DNA of 64,000 nt, from the NCBI RefSeq assembly GCF_965279545.1, contig NZ_OZ257250.1, positions 2,170,001-2,234,000 of the forward strand, read 5' to 3'. The notes below the pieces were generated by a model. The model did no database searches, was not told the origin of the DNA, and saw only the letters and a list, made by a program, of their open reading frames with translations. Shown here in pieces: positions 45,037 through 53,012 of this stretch. This stretch comes from Methylibium sp965279545. GTDB taxonomy: Bacteria > Pseudomonadota > Gammaproteobacteria > Burkholderiales > Burkholderiaceae_C. Numbering within the stretch: position 1 is the first letter of the stretch; the number at the start of each line of letters is the position of its first letter. The translations under genes were made by a program, and so were the position numbers.

Positions 45037-46098
45037 ATGGTTAAATTCTTCAGATCCGGGTTGGCACTCTACCTTCTGATTCTCATCATCGGCTTTGGGG
45101 CATTGTATTTTTCATACAAGTTCTACAACCCATTTCCGTGGCATGATGATTTCATAGAGTACCATAAAATGTACCTGCGGCCGTTCGATCCGGCCGCAGC
45201 CATGGCGCCGTTCACATTTCGTCGCCTCAGCGCCTTGTTCACACACGCCATCTACGCGATTGGTATCTATTACCCGGCAGATATCGTATTTCACGAGCCG
45301 GGGTACACCCAGCGCATGTTCTTCGCTGCGCTGTTCTCCAACTTCCTGTGCCTGACCGGTGCGGCCTGGCTCGCAGGCAAAGCGGTGAAAATCATCACCG
45401 GGACGCGCGGTCTCGTGTATCCGTTGATAGCCGGCACATTGTGTTTCCTTTCCTACTATACGCAGTTCGCCGTGCTCACCGGATATACAGAAGGAATGAC
45501 CTGGTTTCTTGTGGCCGCTGCTTTTGTTGCCTACCTCGGGCGGCGTGTCGGTGTGTTGGCGATCATATTAGTGCTGTCGATCGTGCAGCGTGAGTCGGTG
45601 AGCGTTGCGTTCGCAGTGATAAGTGCCGCCGGCATGGTGTTCGATCGGACGCAGCGCCCGTTCAACTACAAGGTACTCTTGATTTCTATCGCATGCTTCG
45701 CCGGCTATTTCGTGATGCGAAAGTTTTCCGGCATCAGTGGTTACGAGAATCAGACGAGCCCCGCGGCCTTGTTGGCGGCCTTGCTGGCATTCCCGATAGA
45801 CAAGCAGATCATATTCAACGGCTTCTTTGCCCAGAACGTCATCATCCTGTACTTTATTGTCTCGGTGGCCGTTTTCAAGTTGGTTCCGGAGCATCGTTTT
45901 TGGATGCCTGCACTGACAGTGACTTTCCTGGTGATATTCGTGCTCGGCATCCTGGCCGGCATCGGCGGCAACGTAGGGCGGATCTGCGCGATTCTGACGC
46001 CTATTTTTGCGGCATTTTCGGCCGTCTCGCTGATGAAACTCGAACAGGCGCTGGACGCTGCGAATCGCGCCCCGACCGGATCGACTCCTGCGGTTTGA
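45037..46098 (+). CDS. Polytopic membrane protein, possible GT-C glycosyltransferase
   Basis: A 353-residue protein with about nine hydrophobic segments. After the first helix, an outside loop carries WHDDFIEYHK, an acidic pair in the place used by GT-C lipid-linked sugar transferases. No other GT-C motif was confirmed. The gene is visibly poorer in GC and uses A/T-ending codons (ATA, TTG, GTA, AAA) more than its neighbours, so it was probably acquired. It is convergent with the HAD-UbiA gene, 29 bases apart. The ATG at 45037 was preferred over a TTG two codons upstream. Family is otherwise unknown to me. Confidence 0.6.
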   Translation: MVKFFRSGLALYLLILIIGFGALYFSYKFYNPFPWHDDFIEYHKMYLRPFDPAAAMAPFTFRRLSALFTHAIYAIGIYYPADIVFHEPGYTQRMFFAALFSNFLCLTGAAWLAGKAVKIITGTRGLVYPLIAGTLCFLSYYTQFAVLTGYTEGMTWFLVAAAFVAYLGRRVGVLAIILVLSIVQRESVSVAFAVISAAGMVFDRTQRPFNYKVLLISIACFAGYFVMRKFSGISGYENQTSPAALLAALLAFPIDKQIIFNGFFAQNVIILYFIVSVAVFKLVPEHRFWMPALTVTFLVIFVLGILAGIGGNVGRICAILTPIFAAFSAVSLMKLEQALDAANRAPTGSTPAV

Positions 46099-46127
46099 TC
46101 CGCAGAACATCGAAAAGCTTGCCCACT

Positions 46128-47558
46128 TCAGGACGCACCGTAGACCAGCAGCACACTGGCAATGACGATCAACTGGCTCACGTGATCCTTGGCGGTGAAC
46201 ACGACCGGATCGTCATGCAGTTCGTTGCGGTAGGCCTTCATCCAGATGCGAACGATCCAGTAGAGCAGCAGCGGACACAATCCCCAGAGGATGTGCGGAT
46301 GCCGGTACTTCAGAGCGATCAAGGGGTCGTTCATGTACAAGGAGATGGTCAGGATCGATATCTCACCGGCGGTCACGCCGGCCGCGAGCACGAACAGACC
46401 GTCACCGGAAGAATAGGTGCGACCCTTGATGCTCGAGCGACCACCGCCCTTCAGTTCGTCGATCTCGACATAACGCTTGGCGAGCGCCAGACTGAGAAAG
46501 ATGAAGATCGAAAAGGCGAGGATCCAGAACGAGAACTCCACCTCGATGGCAGCCGCGCCGGCGAGGATGCGAACGGTATAGAGCGAAGCCAGCGCGAAGA
46601 CGTCCAGCAGCATCTTGCGTTTGAGCCACAGCGAGTAGACCGTCGTCAGCGCCAGGTAGCCAAGAAGCATCAGGGCCGCCGGCATCGGAAGGGCAAGGAA
46701 GGCCCAGGCCACTCCGAACAGAAGCAGCGAAAGCCCGATGAGCATCGCGTGTGCGATCGGGATCACGCCGGATGCAAAGGGACGGTTGCGCTTGCGCCGA
46801 TGCTGCCGATCGGCCTCGAGGTCCAGCAAGTCGTTGAATACGTAGATGGACGACGCACACAGTCCGAAGGTGATGAACATCCATAGCTCGCTGACATCCA
46901 TCGAAGGCGTGGCCGAACGCAGGATCGGCAGCAGCGGGACGAACACCAGGAGGTTCTTCAACCATTGATGGAGTCGAATGCCGTAGAGATAGTCTCGCAG
47001 GCGCGCCTTCGGCAACCCGATCTCGGCCTCGATGGGGGTCGATTCGCGCACCCGCCGCCCGAGTGCGGCCGAATTCGAGACGACCACGGCGGATGCCGCG
47101 CCGGACCATACGGCCAAGTCGACGAATCCGTCACCGACATAGCAGAACGGTTGCCCCGCGGCATCGGCCCGAATCGCGTCCAGCTTGCGGCGGCCCGAGA
47201 GATTGGTGGACCCGTCGGAAGCGAGAACCGCGTCGAACAGCCCCAGATGCCGGGCGACCGCAGCGGCAAACGACTCGTCGGAGGCGGTGGCCAGCACGAC
47301 GCGACGGCCTTGACCACGTGCACGACGAACCAGGTCGAGCACTTCGGGCCGGTACGGGAGCAGCGCCCAGTCGAAGCTCACTCGCTGCGCGATTTGCTGT
47401 TTCATGTAGGCCTTGCCGCGCATCAGCCACGCCGGTAGCCGCAGGGCATCGAGGGGCGAGGCCCGCAACAGTTTCAGCACGGATTCATGCAACAGGTCGG
47501 TCGCGATGAGTGTCCCGTCGAGATCGACGTAGACATTGGGTGGGAGCGTCGTGGTCAT
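46128..47558 (-). CDS. HAD phosphatase-UbiA prenyltransferase fusion (phosphoribosyl-polyprenol synthase-like)
   Basis: A 476-residue fusion. The N-terminal HAD domain has DLDGT (residues 12-16, nucleophile D12), the VVLATAS motif II, a RRKLD lysine and the YVGDGFVDLAV motif IV. The C-terminal UbiA domain has about eight helices, the metal motif NDLLDLEADRQHRRKRNRP and a second KRYVEIDEL...KGRTYS motif as in decaprenyl-phosphate phosphoribosyltransferases. Such fusions could transfer phosphoribose from PRPP to a polyprenyl phosphate and then remove the 5'-phosphate. The start at 47556-47558 follows GGGAG by 5 bases; an ATG 4 codons upstream is possible. Confidence 0.82.
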   Translation of the reverse strand: MTTTLPPNVYVDLDGTLIATDLLHESVLKLLRASPLDALRLPAWLMRGKAYMKQQIAQRVSFDWALLPYRPEVLDLVRRARGQGRRVVLATASDESFAAAVARHLGLFDAVLASDGSTNLSGRRKLDAIRADAAGQPFCYVGDGFVDLAVWSGAASAVVVSNSAALGRRVRESTPIEAEIGLPKARLRDYLYGIRLHQWLKNLLVFVPLLPILRSATPSMDVSELWMFITFGLCASSIYVFNDLLDLEADRQHRRKRNRPFASGVIPIAHAMLIGLSLLLFGVAWAFLALPMPAALMLLGYLALTTVYSLWLKRKMLLDVFALASLYTVRILAGAAAIEVEFSFWILAFSIFIFLSLALAKRYVEIDELKGGGRSSIKGRTYSSGDGLFVLAAGVTAGEISILTISLYMNDPLIALKYRHPHILWGLCPLLLYWIVRIWMKAYRNELHDDPVVFTAKDHVSQLIVIASVLLVYGAS

Positions 47559-47622
47559 CGATGCTCCCATCGTGTCGACCCGACGACACCAGCGGCCAAG
47601 CGGATGCGAACGACGGGCATGC

Positions 47623-48537
47623 TCAAGGTCCCGAGATGTACCTGGCTATATCCCGAACGATCCGCGCGTTGTCGAACTCCGGTTGCCACCCGATCTCGAG
47701 TGACTCGTCGATCGACAGCACGTGCGCCTGAGAGAGCATCAACAGTTGCTCCCTGGCCAGCAACCTGAACCCCGTTGCGGCAGAAACCAGATGAACAGGG
47801 GCGAGTGGCAGCCTGATTCGCCTCACGGGCTCGAGATCGAGTTCATCCTCTATTTCGTCAACCCATTCGAGAATGGAGAGCGGCGATGGCGCGGCCGCGT
47901 TGAAAAACCCCACGGCCGACACTTCGATGATGCGTGCGATCAGCGACGCCACATCCCTGACGTGCACCATGCTCGTCGCGTGTGTGCCGGAGCCGGGAAT
48001 CATGACCAGGCCATGGTTCTTCATCGTCGACACAAAGGAGCGGAACAGGCCTTCGCGTCCGACCCCACCGATGATGCAGGGGATCACGGTAGCGCTTCGA
48101 TTGCTCAGGGATCGGACGTGCTCGAGTGCTGCCAGCTTCGAGATGCTGTAGACGCCTTGACCCGCCATTTCGCTCGTCGTCCCGTACGACGTCGACCTGT
48201 TCTGCTCATACATCATGCTGGTGCCGACATTCACGAAATGCGTCGGTTCGCCGGCATAGCGTTCGCACAATCGTGCCGTTGCGACCACGTTGTTGTCGTG
48301 GAAGTAATTCTTCCGCTTGATCAGCGGCAGGTCTCGCGACACGTACTGGACCGCGGCGGCGTGCAATACGGCGTCGACGGCCGGCAAGCTGGAGACAAAA
48401 GCGCGATCGCGCAGATCCCCTTTCAACTCGACGGCGCCTTGCCGGTCGGTCGTCACGACGCCATGACCTCGCCCGCCAAGCAGTTCGGTGCATGCCCGCC
48501 CCAGGAAGCCGGCTGCGCCGGTGACGAGTATCTTCAT
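47623..48537 (-). CDS. Extended-SDR NAD-dependent epimerase/dehydratase
   Basis: A 304-residue extended SDR. The NAD motif GAAGFLG is at residues 7-13, the catalytic YxxxK is YSISK, and the serine of the triad lies in NVGTSMMYE. A substrate domain follows with the MVHVRDVASLI segment. Such enzymes change the configuration or oxidation state of nucleotide- or lipid-linked sugars. It lies between the HAD-UbiA gene (64 bases) and the small transporter (42 bases) on the same strand. It is longer than, and in a different SDR class from, the mycobacterial DprE2 epimerase. Confidence 0.85.
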   Translation of the reverse strand: MKILVTGAAGFLGRACTELLGGRGHGVVTTDRQGAVELKGDLRDRAFVSSLPAVDAVLHAAAVQYVSRDLPLIKRKNYFHDNNVVATARLCERYAGEPTHFVNVGTSMMYEQNRSTSYGTTSEMAGQGVYSISKLAALEHVRSLSNRSATVIPCIIGGVGREGLFRSFVSTMKNHGLVMIPGSGTHATSMVHVRDVASLIARIIEVSAVGFFNAAAPSPLSILEWVDEIEDELDLEPVRRIRLPLAPVHLVSAATGFRLLAREQLLMLSQAHVLSIDESLEIGWQPEFDNARIVRDIARYISGP

Positions 48538-48579
48538 CGAGCGCCAGTCATTTGATGGCCTGCGATGAATGTCGCCGTG

Positions 48580-48951
48580 TCAAGACTTGGAAACGAGCCA
48601 GACACCGACGATGATCACCGCAATCCCGCCGAGCTTGGTCGCGGAAAGAGATTCACCAAACAAGTAGCGGGCGGCCATCGCGTTCACCACGTAGCCGATC
48701 GAGAGCATCGGGTATGCAACGCTGACGGGAACCCGGGACAGTGCCGCGATCCAGATGGCGACGCTGAAGACGTAGCAAGTCAGCCCGCCGACGATGAACG
48801 GCTGCAGAACAATGTTCTGGATCTGCGATATCCAGGCACCCTGACCTGCACCGATGACACCGATGACATTGGTGCCCGCCTTCAGCATCAATTGAGCCGC
48901 TGCGTTCAAGAGCACGCCGATCAGGATCAGGGCAAAGCTGACAGTGGTCAT
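48580..48951 (-). CDS. SMR/EamA-type small four-helix transporter
   Basis: A 123-residue inner-membrane protein of four helices. It starts MTTVSFALILIGVLLNAAAQ and has the LMLKAGTN loop, a YVFSVAIWIAALSRVPVSVA helix and the SVAYPMLSIGYVVNAMAARY segment of small-multidrug-resistance/ArnE-like proteins. In sugar clusters these are proposed flippases for polyprenyl-linked monosaccharides. It is the first gene of the three-gene minus-strand set with the epimerase and HAD-UbiA. A role in drug export is less likely given that context. Confidence 0.8.
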   Translation of the reverse strand: MTTVSFALILIGVLLNAAAQLMLKAGTNVIGVIGAGQGAWISQIQNIVLQPFIVGGLTCYVFSVAIWIAALSRVPVSVAYPMLSIGYVVNAMAARYLFGESLSATKLGGIAVIIVGVWLVSKS

Positions 48952-49146
48952 GATCGATACGCGGCTTCACCCATGGTCTGATTCCCGTGGTCCCGGACAC
49001 GGCTCGCGGGCAATGTTGCGCCTGTTCCGCAAGCGCGCGGCGATTCCATCTTGACGCTGCGCTGACCGCCGTGCGTGGCGTTGGCAATTCGCTGCTCGCG
49101 GTGACCGTCTGCCAGCGATGCGTCAGCTATTTGCCGATGCCGCGAA

Positions 49147-49665
49147 TCAGCACGGCCCGTGCCGCCGTCGGAAATCGCGCGGCAGTTCCGGCCTGGTTTG
49201 CGCGAACAGGCCGCGCCGCGCCGCGCGGGCGCGCCCCTCCTCGTCGGCGTAGGGGCCCGGATCGCCGTGGTAGCGCGCCGACCAGGCGTGGCCTTCGCTG
49301 ACCAGCCAGGCGCCAACGTCGTCGTGCCCGAGCCATAGCGTGCCGACGGCGCGGCCGTACTCGTCGGTCGCACGGCGACGCACCGTGACATGGCGGTCCT
49401 GCACGCGCGCCGCCAGCGCGGCACCGGCCTCGCTGCCATGCGCCTGGCAGCGCTCCGGCGCATCGAGGCCGAGCAATCTCACCTTGACCGGTTTGCGGCG
49501 GCCCCCACCGCCCTCGGCAGCGGGACGCACCCAGACCGTGTCGCCATCGGTGACGCGCGTGACGACCCCTTCGAAACGGACCTCGCTCGCCGCCGCGCCC
49601 ATGCCGAGCAGGCCCCCGGCGAGCAACAGACCCCATCGGATGCGGCGCATGAGCCGCTGCGTCAC
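49147..49665 (-). CDS. Thermonuclease (SNase-like) family protein
   Basis: A 172-residue exported nuclease of the staphylococcal-nuclease fold. A signal peptide precedes the domain (WGLLLAGGLLGMGAAA). Catalytic-type residues are in VRLLGLDAPE (Arg and Glu) and DEYGRAVG (Arg). The GTG at 49663-49665 overlaps the upstream stop by 4 bases and was preferred; an ATG at 49648-49650 would be 5 residues shorter. It is the last gene of a tightly overlapping set with DUF1232 and DUF429. Substrate could be DNA or RNA outside the cytoplasm. Confidence 0.85.
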   Translation of the reverse strand: MTQRLMRRIRWGLLLAGGLLGMGAAASEVRFEGVVTRVTDGDTVWVRPAAEGGGGRRKPVKVRLLGLDAPERCQAHGSEAGAALAARVQDRHVTVRRRATDEYGRAVGTLWLGHDDVGAWLVSEGHAWSARYHGDPGPYADEEGRARAARRGLFAQTRPELPRDFRRRHGPC

Positions 49666-50057
49666 GCAGCGCCCCACAGGTGCCACAGCCACCCGCCGAA
49701 TGCGCCCGCGCACAGCAGCCACGACAGCGCGATCAGTGCCGCGCCCCACAGCATCTTCGGCAGCCGCTCGGGGCTTGCCTCGGCTTCGCGCAACCGCGCC
49801 TGCCACAGCGCTTCGGGTGTCAGTTTGACGGCCAGCGCGATGCCCAGCGGCAGCAGCAGGAGATCGTCGAGCAGGCCCAGCACCGGGATGAAATCGGGGA
49901 TCAGGTCGATGGGACTGAGCGCATACGCCAGCACCGCGATCGCCACCAGCTTCGGTGCCCGCGGCGTGTCCGGGTGCTTGAACAGTTTCCACAGCACGAG
50001 CAGGTGGACCGCGAGCCGCGCGCGGTTCGCGGCGCCGAACAGAGCGCCCGGTTTCAT
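49662..50057 (-). CDS. YkvA-like DUF1232 membrane protein
   Basis: A 131-residue protein with the DUF1232 signature (LVAIAVLAYALSPIDLIPDF, then IPVLGLLDDLLLL) and three hydrophobic segments. Function of the family is unknown. The ATG at 50055-50057 overlaps the DUF429 stop (ATGA), and its stop overlaps the thermonuclease GTG, so the three are translationally linked. Confidence 0.85.
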   Translation of the reverse strand: MKPGALFGAANRARLAVHLLVLWKLFKHPDTPRAPKLVAIAVLAYALSPIDLIPDFIPVLGLLDDLLLLPLGIALAVKLTPEALWQARLREAEASPERLPKMLWGAALIALSWLLCAGAFGGWLWHLWGAA

Positions 50058-50923
50058 GCGGCGCTCCGGCAAGCCTTGGCCCACGGCGCCGTGACGATCC
50101 AACCCTCCAGCGGGTCCGGCACCGGCGGCAGGCCGTGGCGGGGCTGCGTCGAGGCCCAGGCCGCTTGCACGAGGCAGAGCACGGCGTCGAGCCGGTCGCC
50201 GCGGGCGTCGGCCACCAGCGCGTCGCGCTGCGCATGGCGCAGCTTCAGGCGCAGGCCGAGCCTCGAGCGGCCCTGCTCCAGCGCGTCGACGAGATCCTTG
50301 CGCGCGATCAGGCGCTCCGGCGTCTGCTTCGCGCGCTCGTCGCTCTTGTAGGAACGCGTGCCGATGAGTTCGCGCGCCAGCAGACCGGGGTAGCCCTCCA
50401 GCGCCACGCGCTGCGGATCAGCGGTATGCAACCCCGCGAGCGTGACCCCGGCCTCGAGGAGCCGCGGCACGCCGGCATGCAGCATGTAGGCGACCGGCGG
50501 GTTGACCCACTTCATCGACGGGCTCGAACCGGCCGGGCCATCGGTGGCGCGGTGGGCGAACTTGGCCCCTGCAGGCCGCGCCGCGCAGAACGCGGCGAAG
50601 CACGCGCGGATCTCGGCGCGCGACAGCGCAGCGTAGTGGCGCATCAGCGGCAACCAGGCCTGCGGCCAGCCGAGCGCTGCGACCAGTTCGCGCGGCAGGC
50701 CGAACGGCAGGTCGAACACGCCGAGCCAGGGCCCGGCTTGCTGCAGCGTCGCCGAGAAGGCCGCAAGATCCGGCAGCGGCTCGATCGCATCGAGGCGCAG
50801 CAAGCCGCCGACCGCGTGGCCGCGCGCCAGCACGATGGGCTTGCGGGGCGTGGGCGCGCTGCTGAAGTCGACACCCAGCAGCGGCAGCGGCGCGTCAGGG
50901 CAAGCGAGGGTGGGTTCTGACAT
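50054..50923 (-). CDS. DUF429 family protein (predicted RNase H-fold nuclease)
   Basis: A 289-residue protein of DUF429, a family described as a predicted nuclease with an RNase H-like fold. The N-terminal strand carries the first acidic residue (LLGVDFSSAPTPRKP), and LDAIEPLPDLAAF, FDLPFGLP and the ALEGYPGLLAREL segment follow; an RGDRLDAVLCLVQAAW helix closes the core. The ATG at 50921-50923 leaves only 37 bases to the divergent AsmA-like gene. It is the first gene of the DUF429-DUF1232-thermonuclease set. Nuclease activity is a prediction from the fold only. Confidence 0.75.
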   Translation of the reverse strand: MSEPTLACPDAPLPLLGVDFSSAPTPRKPIVLARGHAVGGLLRLDAIEPLPDLAAFSATLQQAGPWLGVFDLPFGLPRELVAALGWPQAWLPLMRHYAALSRAEIRACFAAFCAARPAGAKFAHRATDGPAGSSPSMKWVNPPVAYMLHAGVPRLLEAGVTLAGLHTADPQRVALEGYPGLLARELIGTRSYKSDERAKQTPERLIARKDLVDALEQGRSRLGLRLKLRHAQRDALVADARGDRLDAVLCLVQAAWASTQPRHGLPPVPDPLEGWIVTAPWAKACRSAA

Positions 50924-50960
50924 GGACGCTGGGACTCTAACGGCCCGCGACAATTCGGGC

Positions 50961-52061
50961 ATGACGCCCGTCTCCGAGTCCCCCGCCCGCTCCGCCCCAC
51001 GCCGCCTGCCGCGCGGCGCGCTGATCGGCCTGGCCGGGGTGCTGGCGGCGCTGGCGGTGGTGTGGCAGCTGGCCGCGCACCGGCTGCAGCGGGAGATCGT
51101 CGCGGCGCTGGGGCCGCGCAGCGAGGTGGAATCGGTGGGCCTGGCCTGGGGTGGGGTCGAGATCCTCGGCCTGCGCATCGCGGCGGCCCCCGGCAGCGGC
51201 TGGCCCGCGGCCGACGAGCTGCGCGCGCCGCGCGTGGTGGTCGCACCGGATCTCTGGGCCGCGCTGCGCGGCCGCTTCGGCGTGCGCAGCGTCCGCATCG
51301 AAGACGGCTACATCTCGCTGCTGCGCGCTCGCGACGGCCAGTTGCAGGTGCTGCCGGCCTTGCTGGGCCGGCGCGCCAAACCGGCGGCTGAACGCAGTGG
51401 CGGCAGCCTGCCCACGGTACGCATCGGTGAGGTGCAGCTGCGCGGCACCGAGATCGCCTTCTACGACGCCTCGGTGCGCCGGCCGCCGCTGGCGCTGCGG
51501 CTGGTGGACATGCAGGCGCAGATCGGCCCGCTCGCGCTGCCGGCCCTCGACGAGCCGACGCAGATCGACATGGTGGTGGTGGTCAAGGGCAGCAAAGCAG
51601 GACAGGACGGCCGGCTCGAACTGCGGGGCAGCGTGACCGGCACCACGCGCGACGCCGCACTGAAGCTCGGCCTGCGTCGCGTGGACCTGCTGGCGCTGCA
51701 ACCCTATGTGAACCAGGTGGCCGAAGGCGGTGTGAAGCGCGGCACGCTCGACCTCGACCTCGCGCCCACCGTGAAGCGCCAGCAGTTGCACGCGCCCGGG
51801 CACATGACGCTGAGCCGGCTCGAGCTGGGCGACGGCAATTTCGCCGGCTTGCCGCGCAAGGCGATGGTGGCCTTCATGGGCAAGCACGATCGCATCGAGC
51901 TCGACTTCACGCTCGAAGGCCGGCTCGACGACCCCGCGTTCTCGCTGAACGAGAACCTGGCAACGCGCGTCGCCTCCGCACTGGGCAATGTGGTGGGCCT
52001 GAGCGTGGAAGGCGTGGTGGAGGGCGTCGGCAGCGTCGTCAAGGGCCTGTTCGGGCGCTGA
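50961..52061 (+). CDS. AsmA/DUF748-like inner-membrane-anchored protein
   Basis: A 366-residue protein. One N-terminal helix (ALIGLAGVLAALAVVWQLAA, about 19-38) anchors a beta-rich periplasmic domain like DUF748/AsmA proteins (RVRSVRIEDG-type repeats and LNLRAV-like hydrophobic strands; LDLDLAPTVKRQQLHAPGHM near 265-284). The C-terminal ASALGNVVGLSVEGVVEGVG segment is helical. It may take part in envelope lipid handling, like TamB in the same window. It is divergent from DUF429. Identity below family level is not claimed. Confidence 0.75.
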   Translation: MTPVSESPARSAPRRLPRGALIGLAGVLAALAVVWQLAAHRLQREIVAALGPRSEVESVGLAWGGVEILGLRIAAAPGSGWPAADELRAPRVVVAPDLWAALRGRFGVRSVRIEDGYISLLRARDGQLQVLPALLGRRAKPAAERSGGSLPTVRIGEVQLRGTEIAFYDASVRRPPLALRLVDMQAQIGPLALPALDEPTQIDMVVVVKGSKAGQDGRLELRGSVTGTTRDAALKLGLRRVDLLALQPYVNQVAEGGVKRGTLDLDLAPTVKRQQLHAPGHMTLSRLELGDGNFAGLPRKAMVAFMGKHDRIELDFTLEGRLDDPAFSLNENLATRVASALGNVVGLSVEGVVEGVGSVVKGLFGR

Positions 52062-52097
52062 CCGGGCCGCGCGCGGGCCCCTGGCGCGCAGTCACGC

Positions 52098-52991
52098 TCA
52101 GCCCAGCGCCAGACCCGCCACCCCGAGGGCGATGCAGGCCGCCCCGGCCAGCCGCCACCCCGGCTCGCCCTCGCCCAGCAGCCGCCCGCCCAGCAGCGCC
52201 GCGAACAGCATCGACACCTCGCGCGCCGGCGCCACGTGCGACAGGGGCGCGAGCTGCATCGCGTACAGCACCATCACATAGGCGGCCGGGCTGAACACCG
52301 CGACCAGCAGCGCATGCCGCCACTGCGCGCGCCAGGCCGTCAGCAGCGCCTCACGGTCGCGCAGCATCGGCAGCATGAACGGAATGCGCAGCAGGTTGCC
52401 GAAGTAGTCCACCAGGATCGGCGAGACCGCGAGCAGCTTCACCGCCGCGCCGTCGATCAGCGTGTAGGCAGCGATCGTGGCACCGGTGGCCATGCCCCAG
52501 CCGAGGCCGGCACGCGCGCGCTGCGCCGCCGTATCACCGGCGGCGTGGCGACCGCTCAACGCCCTCAGCAGCCGCGGCCCGCCGGCAATCAGCACGATGC
52601 CGGTCGTCACCGCCAGCACACCGCCCGCGCCGATCGCCGAGAGCGACTCGCCGAGCAGCAACACGGCACCCAGCGCCGACAGCAGCGGCCCGGTGCCGCG
52701 TGCAATCGGATAGACCACCGTCAGGTCCGACGCGCGGTAGCCGCGCAGCAGGATCGTGAAGTAGGCCAGGTGCGTGAGCCCGCTGGCCAGCACCGCCGCC
52801 CACGCCAGCGGGCCCCAGCGCGACAACTCGCCCCAGGCCGCCCAGACGCCGACCGGTGCCCACAGCGCCGCGACCATCAGCGCCGTCAGCAGCACGAAGC
52901 GCTGGTCGCCGCCGGCCCGCTTGGCGGCGAGGTTCCACAGCGCGTGCAGCAGCGCGGCGGTCAGGACGAGGGCAAGGGCGGCGGCGGGCAA
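52098..52991 (-). CDS. EamA-family (DMT) transporter
   Basis: A 297-residue inner-membrane protein with ten hydrophobic segments arranged as two EamA repeats. The first half holds ALLHALWNLAAKRAGGD and VVYPIARGTGPLLSALGAV, the second HVAPAREVSMLFAALLGGRL. Substrates of this family range over amino acids and metabolites. It sits 21 bases after the TonB-dependent receptor stop on the same strand, so the two may be one transcript for uptake or release of the same compound, but nothing in the sequence names it. Confidence 0.88.
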   Translation of the reverse strand: MPAAALALVLTAALLHALWNLAAKRAGGDQRFVLLTALMVAALWAPVGVWAAWGELSRWGPLAWAAVLASGLTHLAYFTILLRGYRASDLTVVYPIARGTGPLLSALGAVLLLGESLSAIGAGGVLAVTTGIVLIAGGPRLLRALSGRHAAGDTAAQRARAGLGWGMATGATIAAYTLIDGAAVKLLAVSPILVDYFGNLLRIPFMLPMLRDREALLTAWRAQWRHALLVAVFSPAAYVMVLYAMQLAPLSHVAPAREVSMLFAALLGGRLLGEGEPGWRLAGAACIALGVAGLALG

Positions 52992-53012
52992 GCGGCGGCG
53001 GCTCGGAAGTGT

